Source of the DNA: CADEED01 sp036677145
GTDB taxonomy: Bacteria > Pseudomonadota > Gammaproteobacteria > Steroidobacterales > Steroidobacteraceae
Length of the DNA stretch: 64,000 nucleotides
Direction of reading: 5' to 3'
Assembly: GCA_036677145.1 (NCBI GenBank)
Contig: JAKFFF010000079.1
Coordinates: forward strand, 1-64,000
The notes below the pieces were generated by a model. That model was not told where the DNA came from and ran no database searches. It saw nothing but the letters and a program-made list of their open reading frames with translations. Within the stretch, counting starts at the first letter, position 1; the number at the start of each line of letters is the position of its first letter. Shown in pieces: positions 38,643 through 48,092 of the stretch. A program made the position numbers and the translations under genes.

Positions 38643-39521
38643 TCAGGAGACCGGAGTCGTGGGAACGGCCGGCGACTGGCGCAGGAGCAGGCGCAACAGC
38701 GCGCCGAGTTTTTCTCGCATGTCGCGCCGATCGATGATCAGGTCGAGTGCGCCGTGATCGAGCAGGAATTCGCTGCGCTGGAATCCTTCGGGCAACGTCT
38801 CCCGTACCGTCTGCTGGATCACGCGCGGGCCGGCGAAACCGATGAGCGCGCGCGGCTCCGCGACGTTCAGGTCGCCGAGCATTGCAAGACTGGCCGACAC
38901 ACCACCGGTGGTCGGGTCCGTCATGACCGAAATGAATGGCAGCCGCGCCTGCGCGAGCCGCGCGAGCGCGGCGCTGGTTTTCGCCATCTGCAGCAACGAG
39001 AACAGCGCCTCCTGCATGCGCGCGCCGCCACTCGCCGAGAAACACACGAGCGGCGCGCGGGTCTCGATGCAACGATCGACGGCGCGCTTGAAACGCTCGC
39101 CGACCACCGAACCCATGGAGCCGCCGAGGAACTTGAATTCGAAGGCGCATGCGACGATGGGCAGACCCTCGAGAGTGCCGCTGATCGCAATCAGCGCATC
39201 CCGTTCGCCGGTCGCCTTCTGCGCCGCGGCGATACGGTCGCGGTAACGCTTGCTGTCACGGAACTTGAGCGGATCCTCCGGCGAGACGCCGGCGCCGATT
39301 TCCACCTGGTTGCCTTCGTCGAGGAAACGCGCGAGCCGCTCTCGCCCGCCGATGCGCATGTGGTGACTGCATTTCGGGCAGACATTGAGATTGCGTTCGA
39401 GCTCAGCGCGATAAAGCACGGCGTCGCAGGCCGAGCACTTGATCCACAGGCCTTCGGGGACCGAACGCGTACGGCGTTCCGTCTTGATCCGCGACGGCAT
39501 GATTTTCTCGAACCAGGACAT
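38643..39521 (-). CDS. accD: Acetyl-CoA carboxylase carboxyltransferase beta subunit
   Basis: AccD forms the carboxyltransferase with AccA and makes malonyl-CoA. The 292-residue protein has the N-terminal four-cysteine zinc ribbon (KCSACDAV and VCPKCSHHM). The crotonase-like core shows ACEFKFLGGSMG-type segment ACAFEFKFLGGSMGSVVGE, FSASGGARMQEALFSL, and TDPTTGGVSASLAMLGD. It starts two bases after truA. Confidence 0.97.
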   Translation of the reverse strand: MSWFEKIMPSRIKTERRTRSVPEGLWIKCSACDAVLYRAELERNLNVCPKCSHHMRIGGRERLARFLDEGNQVEIGAGVSPEDPLKFRDSKRYRDRIAAAQKATGERDALIAISGTLEGLPIVACAFEFKFLGGSMGSVVGERFKRAVDRCIETRAPLVCFSASGGARMQEALFSLLQMAKTSAALARLAQARLPFISVMTDPTTGGVSASLAMLGDLNVAEPRALIGFAGPRVIQQTVRETLPEGFQRSEFLLDHGALDLIIDRRDMREKLGALLRLLLRQSPAVPTTPVS

Positions 39522-39523
39522 GG

Positions 39524-40369
39524 TCAGGGCGTTCCCTTGTCGAATGGGGGGGCGAAATTGCGGGCGATGATAGCGGATTGCGGCCCAATGCCAGCATCCC
39601 CGGCCCCGGCTGGCTCGGGCAGCCCGAACTCGCCCGGGTAACGCACCGCCGCGAGGTAAAGGCCATCCGGCGGCGCGGTCGCGGCATTGGCCTTGCGGTC
39701 ACGGCCCGCGAGCACCGCGGCGACTCGCTCCGGCGGCGAATCCCCGCTGCCCACGCTCATGAGCAACCCCGCGAGATTGCGCACCATGTGATGCAGGAAG
39801 GCATTCGCGGTCACCTCGATGGTGAGCCATTCACCGCTGCGTACGACCCGCAGTTGTTCGACGTTGCGCACCGGCGATTTCGCCTGGCATTCGATCGCGC
39901 GAAAGGCGCTGAAGTCGTGTTCGCCCACCAGCACCTGCGCGGCCGCGTGCATGCGTTCCGCATCCAGCGGCCGACGCTCCCAGGTGGCGCGGCCCGCGGC
40001 GAGGCCGGGGCGCGAATCGCGATTGAGGATGACATAGCGGTAGCTGCGCGCGCTGGCCGCGAAACGCGCGTGAAAGTGCGGCGGCATCTCGCGCACCCAG
40101 ATCACGCTGACGTCGGAGGGTAGATAGGTGTTGGCGCCGAGACGCCAGCTGCGTTCGGTGCGCACCGCGTCGGTATCGAAGTGAACTACCTGCGCGAGAG
40201 CATGGACGCCCGCGTCGGTGCGTCCCGCGCAGACGCATTCGACCGGCGTGTCGGCGACACGCGAGAGCGCGCGCTGCAGCGCGCCCTGGACGGTGTTGAG
40301 ACCGGGCTGGAACTGCCAGCCCGCGTAAGCGCGGCCGTCATATTCGAGGCCGGCCGCGAATCGAGGCAT
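39524..40369 (-). CDS. truA: tRNA pseudouridine(38-40) synthase
   Basis: TruA converts uridines 38-40 of the tRNA anticodon arm to pseudouridine. The 281-residue protein has the N-terminal AAGLEYDGRAYAGWQ-type segment, the catalytic aspartate in CAGRTDAGVHAL, and the RSYRYVILNR and FLHHMVRNLAG motifs. It lies between fimV and accD on the same strand with short gaps, the common gamma-proteobacterial arrangement. Confidence 0.96.
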   Translation of the reverse strand: MPRFAAGLEYDGRAYAGWQFQPGLNTVQGALQRALSRVADTPVECVCAGRTDAGVHALAQVVHFDTDAVRTERSWRLGANTYLPSDVSVIWVREMPPHFHARFAASARSYRYVILNRDSRPGLAAGRATWERRPLDAERMHAAAQVLVGEHDFSAFRAIECQAKSPVRNVEQLRVVRSGEWLTIEVTANAFLHHMVRNLAGLLMSVGSGDSPPERVAAVLAGRDRKANAATAPPDGLYLAAVRYPGEFGLPEPAGAGDAGIGPQSAIIARNFAPPFDKGTP

Positions 40370-40397
40370 TCAGGATGCCGTCGCGTGCGCGGATCGA

Positions 40398-43241
40398 CTA
40401 ACCGGGAAGCGACTCGATCAGACGCTGCGCTTCCGTCTTCTGCGAAGCCGAACCCTCGCTCAACACCTCGTTGAGGATGTTGCGCGCGCCGTCCGGATCG
40501 CCCATGTCCACGTATGCGCGGGCCAGATCGAGCTTCGTGCCGACTTCCGAGAGCGTTACCGGCTCGAGATCGGGCACGGCAAGTTCTTCGGTCGCGCTGC
40601 CGGGCAGATCGTACTTGCCGCTGGCGGAGCCGAGATCGAGATCCACGCCGCGGGTCATCGACGGCTGCTGCTGCGTCGGCTCGACCGGAAAATCGAGATT
40701 GTTGCTATCGATCGCCGCCAGGCGCGAGGTCGACGAAATGTCGAAGCCCTCGTCGGGCATTTCGAATTTCGCCAGTGACGCCGTGCTGCCCGGATCGATG
40801 GCGCGGCCCTTCGTGAGGTCCATGTCGCCGCCGAGCTCTTTCTCCGTGAGGAACCACGTGCCGCTCGCACCGTGCTCGGTGAGCTGCGAATCGTCGCCGT
40901 TGCCCACGTGGCGGGCGGCCGCCGCGCGCAGCAGGCGCTGTGAATTTTCGTCGAGGCCCGCGACCATCGTCGGGGCGTCCGCACCCTGGCCCGGGCCCTG
41001 GATCGGCTTCAGACCGATATGCGAATCCGTCTGTTCGAGCGAACCCAGATCGAGGCCGAGGTCGTCGAGCGCCAGTTCCGCGGTCTGATCGGTCGAAAGC
41101 TTGCGGCGCATGGCGCCTTCCACTTTCTCGCGGATGGTCGGTTCATCGAGCGGACGCAACGCAGGCTGTTCCACCGTGGGAGCTTCGGAACCGGCCTGGG
41201 TCATCTTGACGGTCATTTCGCGGGTCGTCTGGCCGCCATCGCGATCCGGAAGCGCAATACCTTCGCCCGTCGCGTCGGGATCGCGCAGCGCGTTGCCCAG
41301 GTCGAGATCGACCGCGTCCGGCGTACCGCCGCCCGTCACGTCGAGGCGCGAGCTGACGTCGAACGGATCGAAGTCCACGCCGCCGGCGCCACCGCCGTCG
41401 AGATTCAGATCGACGCCCACCGAACCACCGCCCCCGGCGGAGCCATCGGAGAACATCGAATCTTCAGGGGCGATCTGCCTGCCCATGATGACGATCTTTT
41501 CCCACTCGCCCGGTTCGGCGTTGCCGCGCGACTCACCGAGCTCACGCGCCATCGTCAGGAATTGCTCTTTGTTGCCCCAGACGAAGAACACTTCGAGGAG
41601 CTTGAGCTTGAGGTCGCGGCGCTGCGGCTCGCGCTGGATCGCGATGCGGACCAGGTCCGCCGCCTGGTCGTACAGACCATAGGCCATGTGGAAATCGGCT
41701 TCGGCGAGCGGATCGCCCTGGTCGAGATTGACCGCGGTCTCGCTGCTGATCGTTTCATCCGTGCGCACCGTCGGTGCGAGCGGGATGTCCTGCGTTTCCT
41801 GCAACGCGCGATGCGTGCCGGATTCTTCGACCAGGATGTCGTCGGGAACGGTCGAGGTCGGAGCGCGCATGCGCCCGGTGTCGGAGATCGAACCTGCGGG
41901 TTCCGCGAGCATGTCTTCGCTGCGCTCGGCGAGCCGGCCGAGATTGTCATCGAACTCCGCAGTCTTGCGCTTGGTGCGCGACTTGGCGACCACAGCCACG
42001 AGGCCGAGCACCACCAGGGCCGCGAGCACCCACCAATATTCGAGAATCTTGTCGACCAGCGACGGTTCGGAGGAAATTTCTTCCGCCACGGTGGTCGTCG
42101 GCTTCGCGGCCGGCTTGGCAGGAGTCGCAGGCTCCGGAGTCGGTTCCGGCGCCACGGCAGTTTCCGGCGTCGTCGTTTCGGGCTGCTCGGTCACGGGCGG
42201 CGGCGTCGCCGCGGGCGTCTCGGCTTCGGGCTGCGCGGCCGGCGCCTGCTGCTGTGAGGCTGCGAGCTTGGCCTGCAGGTCGGCGAGTTCCGTATTGCGC
42301 AACTCGAGCAATCGCTTGGATTCGTTGAGCTGGCCTTCGAGATCGTTGACTCGATTGCGCAGCGCGCTCACTTCGGCCGGATCCGCGCCGGACGAACCGG
42401 CAGCGGTGGCGGCGTCGGTCGGCGCCACGAGACGCAGACGACCAGCACCGGCGCCAGCGGATGAGGCCCAGGAGCCCGCGAGACGGCGCACTTCGCCCGA
42501 AGCCTCGGCGGGCGACACAGCGGCAACTTCTTCGCCGGACGGGATGCGCAACACGGCACCCGCGCGCAGACGGTTCATGTCACCTTCGAACGCACCGCTG
42601 TTCGCGCGGTAGATAGACACCATGAGCTGCGAGGTCGCGGCGCCAGTGCCCGAGGACAAGCGGCGCGCGATGGCCGAGAGGCTGTCGCCGCGCTGCACTT
42701 CATAACTGTCGCCACCGCCGGCGGGCGCGGTCGCCATCGGCGCCGGCTCGTTCTGCGCGGGCGCCGGACGCGCGATCTGTCCGCTGTTCTGGCTCGTCGC
42801 GGTGGATGGCGCGGTCATCGGCGCCGCGGCCACGCTGTTAGGCGCAAACACGGGCGGATCGAGCAGCACGGTGTATTCACGCACCAGTCGGCCGCGCGCC
42901 CACGTCGCTTCGATGAGCAGCGTGAGGAAGGGTTCGGTGACGGTTTCCGTCGACTTGATGCGCAGGATGTTTGCGCCGTTCGCCGCGCGATCGCGAGTGA
43001 CGGTCACGGACGCCATGAACGGCGGCCAGTCGAGGCCGTAGCGCGCGAACGTTTCTTTCGATGCGAGCTGCGCGTCGAGCGTCGCGAGATCTTCGGTGGT
43101 CGCGTTGACCAGCTCGATTTCCGCATCGAGCGGCGCATTGAGCGGCGAGTTCAGACGAACGTCGCCCAGGCCCAGTGCATGGGAGATTCCGGGTAACAGC
43201 AATAACGCCAGCAAAACCCGGGCGAGACCATTACGCATCAT
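40398..43241 (-). CDS. fimV: FimV/HubP-type polar scaffold protein
   Basis: FimV-type proteins organise the cell pole and are needed for type IV pilus assembly and twitching. The protein has a signal peptide, then a FimV N-terminal domain (residues about 20-140). A LysM peptidoglycan-binding motif (YEVQRGDSLSAIARRL) and a coiled coil rich in ELRN follow. Next come a Pro/Ala/Thr linker, one transmembrane helix (WWVLAALVVLGLVAVV), and a long acidic cytoplasmic part. The C-terminal FimV domain is KLDLARAYVDMGDPDGARNILN. I choose the ATG at 43241, preceded by GGAG, over the GTG at 43259. This gives 947 residues. Confidence 0.9.
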   Translation of the reverse strand: MMRNGLARVLLALLLLPGISHALGLGDVRLNSPLNAPLDAEIELVNATTEDLATLDAQLASKETFARYGLDWPPFMASVTVTRDRAANGANILRIKSTETVTEPFLTLLIEATWARGRLVREYTVLLDPPVFAPNSVAAAPMTAPSTATSQNSGQIARPAPAQNEPAPMATAPAGGGDSYEVQRGDSLSAIARRLSSGTGAATSQLMVSIYRANSGAFEGDMNRLRAGAVLRIPSGEEVAAVSPAEASGEVRRLAGSWASSAGAGAGRLRLVAPTDAATAAGSSGADPAEVSALRNRVNDLEGQLNESKRLLELRNTELADLQAKLAASQQQAPAAQPEAETPAATPPPVTEQPETTTPETAVAPEPTPEPATPAKPAAKPTTTVAEEISSEPSLVDKILEYWWVLAALVVLGLVAVVAKSRTKRKTAEFDDNLGRLAERSEDMLAEPAGSISDTGRMRAPTSTVPDDILVEESGTHRALQETQDIPLAPTVRTDETISSETAVNLDQGDPLAEADFHMAYGLYDQAADLVRIAIQREPQRRDLKLKLLEVFFVWGNKEQFLTMARELGESRGNAEPGEWEKIVIMGRQIAPEDSMFSDGSAGGGGSVGVDLNLDGGGAGGVDFDPFDVSSRLDVTGGGTPDAVDLDLGNALRDPDATGEGIALPDRDGGQTTREMTVKMTQAGSEAPTVEQPALRPLDEPTIREKVEGAMRRKLSTDQTAELALDDLGLDLGSLEQTDSHIGLKPIQGPGQGADAPTMVAGLDENSQRLLRAAAARHVGNGDDSQLTEHGASGTWFLTEKELGGDMDLTKGRAIDPGSTASLAKFEMPDEGFDISSTSRLAAIDSNNLDFPVEPTQQQPSMTRGVDLDLGSASGKYDLPGSATEELAVPDLEPVTLSEVGTKLDLARAYVDMGDPDGARNILNEVLSEGSASQKTEAQRLIESLPG

Positions 43242-43291
43242 TCGCGTCTCCACATCCACCGTCGGCTATGAGAATTCTTTATCTAAACATG

Positions 43292-43322
43292 AGCTTAGAG
43301 GCGAAACTTGCGGCCCTAAGCT
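43292..43322. repeat. Inverted repeat in the fimV leader
   Basis: AGCTTAG and CTAAGCT form perfect seven-base arms around a 17-base spacer. The element lies between the predicted fimV promoter and start codon, so it would be in the 5' untranslated region and could form a hairpin, or it could be an operator. Confidence 0.45.
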
Positions 43323-43334
43323 GAGACCGCCCGC

Positions 43335-43363
43335 AATATAACTTAAATCTGCTCGCGCACCAA
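43335..43363 (-). promoter_or_regulatory. Sigma-70-like promoter of fimV
   Basis: On the minus strand TTGGTG (43358-43363) is followed after exactly 17 bases by TATATT (43335-43340). The predicted start near 43328 leaves a leader of about 85 bases with an inverted repeat. The surrounding region is clearly more AT-rich than the coding sequence. Confidence 0.55.
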
Positions 43364-43595
43364 AGCCTCGGGCGCGGTGTCCGTCAAGATTCATAAGTTA
43401 AGTCCATGCTCCCGGCTTATCTTCCCTAATGCGTCGAACATAAAACGTGTCCCGTTTCGCGTTCGATGCGCTAACACCTCGCTTAACAGTCGTAAGCCGT
43501 GGAATTCGTGCGGCCCGTCAATCGCGAGGCCTTCAGGGTTTCCATGTAAGCGGGGTGGACTTGGCCCGGTGAATCCGCGGTCTCGCTCGATGTTT
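43364..43595. other. Intergenic stretch between fimV promoter and aroC, no gene seen
   Basis: This is part of a 354-base gap. It has stop codons in all sensible frames, no ribosome-binding site with a credible gene, and no tRNA-like fold. It contains AT-rich patches such as CATAAGTTAAG and ACATAAAACG. It probably holds upstream control sequence for fimV and the 3' end of the aroC transcript, but I cannot define a terminator. Confidence 0.4.
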
Positions 43596-44684
43596 TCAGG
43601 CGATGACGGGAGTCGTGGACTGAACGTCGGCGTTCTGGCCCCGGTGACGCAGGAAATGATCCATGAGCACGATCGCGAGCATCGCCTCGCAGATCGGTGT
43701 GGCGCGCAGGCCAACGCAGGGATCGTGCCGCCCGGTGGTGATGACTTCGACCGGATTGCCCGCCACGTCGATGCTCCTGCCCGGCACCTGGATGCTCGAG
43801 GTGGGCTTCAAAGTCACGTGTACGACCACATCCTGGCCCGAGGAAATTCCGCCGAGAATCCCGCCGGCGTTGTTGCTGAGGAATCCCTGCGGCGTGAGTT
43901 CGTCACGGTGTTCGCTGCCGCGCTGCGCAGCCGCCGCGACCCCCGCCCCGATCTCCACGGCCTTCACCGCATTGATGCTCATCATCGCGTGCGCAAGGTC
44001 GGCGTCGAGCCGGTCGAATACGGGTTCACCCAATCCCGGCGGGACTCCTTTCGCGATGACCGTGACTTTCGCGCCGAGCGAATCGCCCTCCCCGCGAATC
44101 TTCCACATCAGATCCTCGAGCTCCTGGACTCGCGCGGGATCGGGGCAGAAGAACGGATTGTCATAGGCGCTCTCGGGCTTCACCGGATCGATCACCAGCG
44201 AACCGATCTGCGATAGATAGCCGCTGATCTCCACGCCGAGCTTTTCCCGCAGGTACTTGCGCGCGATCGCGCCGGCGGCCACGCGCATGACGGTCTCGCG
44301 CGCAGAGGAGCGCCCGCCGCCGCGATAGTCGCGAAAGCCGTATTTCTGCTGGTAGGTGTAGTCGGCGTGGCCGGGACGAAAGCGATCCTTGATCTTCTCG
44401 TAGTCGCGCGAGCGTGCGTCGGTGTTCTCGATGAGGATGCCGATCGACGTGCCGGTGGTGCGGCCCTCGAACACGCCGGAAAGAATCTTCACGACGTCGC
44501 CTTCCTTGCGCTGGCTGACGAACTGCGAGGTGCCCGTTCGGCGCCGGTCAACTTCGGGCTGCATGTCCGCTTCGCTGAGAGGAAGACCCGGCGGACAGCC
44601 GTCGACGATGCATCCGAGCGCGGGCCCGTGGCTCTCGCCGAAGGTCGTGACCGTGAACAATCTGCCTATCGAGTTACCCGACAT
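43596..44684 (-). CDS. aroC: Chorismate synthase
   Basis: AroC makes chorismate from EPSP with reduced FMN, ending the shikimate pathway. The 362-residue protein has the three family signatures GESHGPALGCIVDGCPPG, GGGRSSARET, and RHDPCVGLRATPICEAM. The ATG at 44684 (MSGNSIG) matches the family start and lies inside the last codons of prmB, with an 11-base overlap, so the two are coupled. Longer frames upstream are prmB antisense-frame shadows. Confidence 0.97.
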   Translation of the reverse strand: MSGNSIGRLFTVTTFGESHGPALGCIVDGCPPGLPLSEADMQPEVDRRRTGTSQFVSQRKEGDVVKILSGVFEGRTTGTSIGILIENTDARSRDYEKIKDRFRPGHADYTYQQKYGFRDYRGGGRSSARETVMRVAAGAIARKYLREKLGVEISGYLSQIGSLVIDPVKPESAYDNPFFCPDPARVQELEDLMWKIRGEGDSLGAKVTVIAKGVPPGLGEPVFDRLDADLAHAMMSINAVKAVEIGAGVAAAAQRGSEHRDELTPQGFLSNNAGGILGGISSGQDVVVHVTLKPTSSIQVPGRSIDVAGNPVEVITTGRHDPCVGLRATPICEAMLAIVLMDHFLRHRGQNADVQSTTPVIA

Positions 44685-45543
44685 ACCCTCGTGCCTTATC
44701 CAATTGCTCGCGCGTGAGCAGGAATACTCCGCCGCCGCCGCGCTCGAAATCCAGCCACGTGAATGGCACACGCGGATACGTGCGCGCCAGCGCCCGCTCG
44801 GTGTTGCCGACCTCGACCACCAGCAACCCGCGCGGCCGCAGGTGGCGATGCGCTTCGCGCAGGATGATCGCGACCGAGTCGAGACCCTCGCGACCGGATG
44901 CGAGCGCATGGCGCGGCTCGTGCCGGTATTCGCGCGGTAAACCGCGCATTTCTCGAGCACCCACGTAGGGCGGATTGCTCACGATGATATCGTACGAAGC
45001 GTCCGAAAGCGCCGCGAAATGGTCGGATTCGATGAGTCGCACGCGGCGTGTTAGGCGCAGGCGCCGGCGATTGATCGTGGCGACGGCGAGCGCACCGGCA
45101 TCGATGTCCGTTGCGTCCACGCGCGCGCGCGGAAAGGCCTGCGCACAGGCGAGCGCGATGCATCCCGAACCCGTGCCCATGTCGAGTACGTTGCGAACAC
45201 GCGCGGTGTCGATCCAGGGTGCGAATCCCCTTTCGATGAGCTCGGCGAGCGGCGAACGCGGTATCAGCACCCGCTCGTCGACGTAGTAAGGCGAGCCCGC
45301 GAACCAGGCCTCGTGCAACAGGTAAGGCAGCGGGACGCGTTCGTGGATGCGCCGCTCGAGCAATGTCTCGATGGCGGCACGCTGCGCTGGACCTACGCGC
45401 CGCGCGAGCAGACGCGCCGGCCCGCCGTGCGGCAACTTCATGACGTGATAGACGAGTGAGGCGGCTTCGTCGCGCGCATTGTCGGTGCCGTGGCCGAAGA
45501 AGACGCGCGCGCGCGCCAGGCGTCGCGCGACGCTCGCGATCAT
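44674..45543 (-). CDS. prmB: Ribosomal protein uL3 N5-glutamine methyltransferase
   Basis: PrmB methylates a glutamine of ribosomal protein uL3. The protein has the SAM loop VLDMGTGSGCIALACA, the acidic DATDIDAGAL, and the substrate motif SNPPYVGAREM, with an N-terminal helical domain. I choose the ATG at 45543 (MIASVARRLA), giving 289 residues. The first in-frame ATG at 45600 would overlap the divergent sco1 start codon. PrmB rather than PrmC is supported by the aroC linkage and the FAGSPYYVDERVLIPRSP segment. Confidence 0.88.
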   Translation of the reverse strand: MIASVARRLARARVFFGHGTDNARDEAASLVYHVMKLPHGGPARLLARRVGPAQRAAIETLLERRIHERVPLPYLLHEAWFAGSPYYVDERVLIPRSPLAELIERGFAPWIDTARVRNVLDMGTGSGCIALACAQAFPRARVDATDIDAGALAVATINRRRLRLTRRVRLIESDHFAALSDASYDIIVSNPPYVGAREMRGLPREYRHEPRHALASGREGLDSVAIILREAHRHLRPRGLLVVEVGNTERALARTYPRVPFTWLDFERGGGGVFLLTREQLDKARGYVG

Positions 45544-45598
45544 CGCCCCAACCGTCGTTTGGCGCCGTTGTCCAGCAGTCGTGTGGGATAATCGCGGC

Positions 45599-46228
45599 AT
45601 GAAAAAGCGTTACTTCTGGTCCATTGCCGCGATCGCACTGGCCGCAGGACTTGCCGGGGTATTCGTCGGCCGCAACGTGGGGCGATCCATCGCGCCGCCG
45701 CCGCCCGCGCTCGCCAGCGGCACCGCATTCCCGGCGCCACGCGCACTCGCCGACTTCACGTTGGTAGACACTCTTGGCGCCCCGGCGACACCCGCGTCGC
45801 TGCGCGGCCATCCGACGCTCGTATTCTTCGGTTTCACGAATTGCCCGGACGTCTGCCCCACCACACTCGCGGTGCTGGCAAGCACGCAGAAGAAGGTGGC
45901 GGTGCCCGGACTCAAGATCGCACTGATCACGGTTGACCCGGAGCGCGACACTCCCGAACAGCTCGGCAGATACGTGGCCTCATTCGGCAGCGAGTCTATC
46001 GGCCTCACCGGCAGCCCGCCCGAGATTGTGAAAGTCATGCGCGCCTTCGGTGTTGCTTCGAGCCGCGTCGATCTGCCCGGAGGTGGATACACGATGGACC
46101 ATTCCGCGACGGTGTTCGTGCTCGACAAGGACGCGCGCATCGTCGCCGTGTTCACGCCGCCGCTGCGCGCCGACGCGCTGGCACGTGACCTCGAGACGCT
46201 CAAACCCTACCTCGCCGGCCCCGCATGA
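45599..46228 (+). CDS. SCO1/SenC family copper-binding protein
   Basis: SCO proteins are membrane-anchored thioredoxin-fold proteins that deliver copper to the CuA centre of cytochrome c oxidase or handle thiol redox. The 209-residue protein has one N-terminal membrane anchor, the copper ligands in FTNCPDVCPTT, and the third ligand histidine in YTMDHSATVFV. GATAAT lies six bases upstream of the ATG, so the mRNA may lack a leader. Its stop overlaps the psd start (ATGA). Confidence 0.92.
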   Translation: MKKRYFWSIAAIALAAGLAGVFVGRNVGRSIAPPPPALASGTAFPAPRALADFTLVDTLGAPATPASLRGHPTLVFFGFTNCPDVCPTTLAVLASTQKKVAVPGLKIALITVDPERDTPEQLGRYVASFGSESIGLTGSPPEIVKVMRAFGVASSRVDLPGGGYTMDHSATVFVLDKDARIVAVFTPPLRADALARDLETLKPYLAGPA

Positions 46229-47112
46229 TCGACGAATCTCCGGGCGCGGGCGGCCGGGCGTTCGTCGCGCTCCAGCACCTGCTGCCGCAACATGGCATTT
46301 CGCGCGTGGTGCTGGCGGCCACTCGTTCCCGCTCACCGGCATTCAAGAACGCGCTCATCCGCCTGTTCGTGCGCGGTTTCAATCCCGACATGAGCGACGC
46401 GGTGGAGCGCGATCCTACCGCCTACGCCAGTTTCAACGAGTTCTTCACGCGCGCGCTGCGCCCGGACGCGCGCCCCGTGGACGCGGATGAGCGCGCCATC
46501 GTTTCGCCGGTCGACGGCACAGTAAGCGAAGCGGGCCAGATCACCGACCGGCGCCTGCTGCAGGCCAAGGGCCACGAATACACGCTGCGCGCATTGCTGG
46601 CCGGCAACTCCGCGTGGGAGCGCACGTTTGCCGGCGGCAGTTTCGCGACTATCTACCTGGCGCCTTACAACTATCACCGCATCCACATGGCGCTGCCCGG
46701 GGAACTGCGCGAGAGCCTTTACGTGCCCGGCCGGCTGTTCAGCGTCAACCGCACCACCGCGCAGCTCGTGCCCGGACTGTTCTCGCGCAACGAGCGCGTT
46801 TTCTGCGGCTTCGACGCGGGCGGCATGCCGTGGGCGATCATCCTGGTCGGCGCGCTCAACGTGGGCAGCATGGCCACCGTCTGGCACGGCGACATCACGC
46901 CGCGCAAACATCGGGAAGTCACGCGATTGCCGGTGACCGACGTGCTCGCGCCCACGGAACTGCCGAAGGGCGCGGAAATGGCGCGTTTCAACATGGGCTC
47001 GACCATCATCCTGCTGCTACCGCCCGGCGCCGCGGATTGGTCCGCCACCCTGACCGCGGGCCGCACGGTGCGCATGGGCGAATGCATCGGCACGCTCAGG
47101 ACCTGGGGCTGA
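46225..47112 (+). CDS. psd: Phosphatidylserine decarboxylase proenzyme
   Basis: Psd converts phosphatidylserine to phosphatidylethanolamine at the inner membrane. The 295-residue proenzyme carries the self-cleavage motif as FNMGSTIIL (MGST in place of LGST), where the serine becomes the pyruvoyl group. It also has SPVDGTVSEAG, YNYHRIHMAL and YVPGRLFSVN. The start overlaps the stop of the SCO1 gene, and epmA follows two bases after its stop. A psd-epmA association is also found in E. coli. Confidence 0.95.
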   Translation: MIDESPGAGGRAFVALQHLLPQHGISRVVLAATRSRSPAFKNALIRLFVRGFNPDMSDAVERDPTAYASFNEFFTRALRPDARPVDADERAIVSPVDGTVSEAGQITDRRLLQAKGHEYTLRALLAGNSAWERTFAGGSFATIYLAPYNYHRIHMALPGELRESLYVPGRLFSVNRTTAQLVPGLFSRNERVFCGFDAGGMPWAIILVGALNVGSMATVWHGDITPRKHREVTRLPVTDVLAPTELPKGAEMARFNMGSTIILLLPPGAADWSATLTAGRTVRMGECIGTLRTWG

Positions 47113-47114
47113 AA

Positions 47115-48092
47115 GTGGGCGATCCGGATGCCTGGCGGCCGACGGCAACGATCGCCACGCTGCGGCGACGGGCGGAAAGCCTGCGCGCCGTGCGCGAGTT
47201 CTTCCGCGCACGCGACGTGCTCGAAGTCGAAACACCGGCGCTCGTCAATGCGCCCGTGTCCGATGTGAATCTCTCGAGCGCGCGAGTTACGCTCGCCGGA
47301 CGCGAAGACGCGCCTCACTACCTGCATACCTCGCCGGAATACGCCATGAAGCGGCTGCTGGCCGCGGGTAGCGGCGACATCTACCAGGTCTGCCGAGTGT
47401 ACCGGGGCGCCGAACGCGGCCGGCACCACAATCCCGAATTCACGATGATCGAGTGGTACCGGCTCGGCTTTTCGCTCGAAGATCTCATGCGCGAAGTTGC
47501 CGACCTCGTGCGCGAGTTGTTAGGACGCGGAGACGAGTTGTCCACCGAGTTCGTGGACTATCGGGAAGCGCTGCAACGCCACGCCGGGCTCGACCCCCTG
47601 GCAGACGACATCGAAGCGTTACGGCGCGTGGCGCGCGAACTCGGACTCGGCGAATCTCACGCGGCGGCGGCTGGCCGCGACGAACTGCTCGATCTGATCG
47701 TCGGCGCGCGCGTCGGACCGGCGCTCGGCGCCAATACACTCACCTTCGTGCATCGCTACCCGGCATCACAGGCGGCGCTCGCGCGGCTCGATGCCGCGGA
47801 CCCGCGCGTCGCGCTGCGCTTCGAGCTTTATCATCGCGGCGTCGAACTCGCGAACGGCTATCACGAACTCGCCAGCGGCGCGGAACAACGCCTGCGATTC
47901 GCGGCGGACCAGGCAATTCGCGGCTCGCGAGGCCTGCCGGCCGTCACGCTCGATGAACATCTGCTCGCAGCGCTCGATGCCGGCCTGCCCGACTGCGCCG
48001 GCGTTGCGCTCGGCTTCGATCGAGTCATGATGCTGGCGACGGGTGCGACCCGCATCGACGATGTGCTGGCATTTCCCACGGAGCGCGCCTGA
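47115..48092 (+). CDS. epmA: EF-P--(R)-beta-lysine ligase
   Basis: EpmA attaches (R)-beta-lysine to Lys34 of elongation factor P. The 325-residue protein is a truncated class II lysyl-tRNA synthetase without the anticodon-binding domain. It shows VLEVETPALV, HTSPEYAMKRLLAAG, QVCRVYRGAERGRHHNPEFTMIEWYR, and GVALGFDRVMML. The start is a GTG at 47115, two bases after psd; the N-terminus DAWRPTATIATLRRRA matches EpmA. The target efp is encoded at 48657-49226. EpmB is not in this window. Confidence 0.93.
   Translation: MGDPDAWRPTATIATLRRRAESLRAVREFFRARDVLEVETPALVNAPVSDVNLSSARVTLAGREDAPHYLHTSPEYAMKRLLAAGSGDIYQVCRVYRGAERGRHHNPEFTMIEWYRLGFSLEDLMREVADLVRELLGRGDELSTEFVDYREALQRHAGLDPLADDIEALRRVARELGLGESHAAAAGRDELLDLIVGARVGPALGANTLTFVHRYPASQAALARLDAADPRVALRFELYHRGVELANGYHELASGAEQRLRFAADQAIRGSRGLPAVTLDEHLLAALDAGLPDCAGVALGFDRVMMLATGATRIDDVLAFPTERA

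Noticed and set aside
43596..44960. Extended frame giving aroC 92 extra N-terminal residues
   Set aside because: The extra part is the out-of-frame prmB sequence; the family start is the ATG at 44684.
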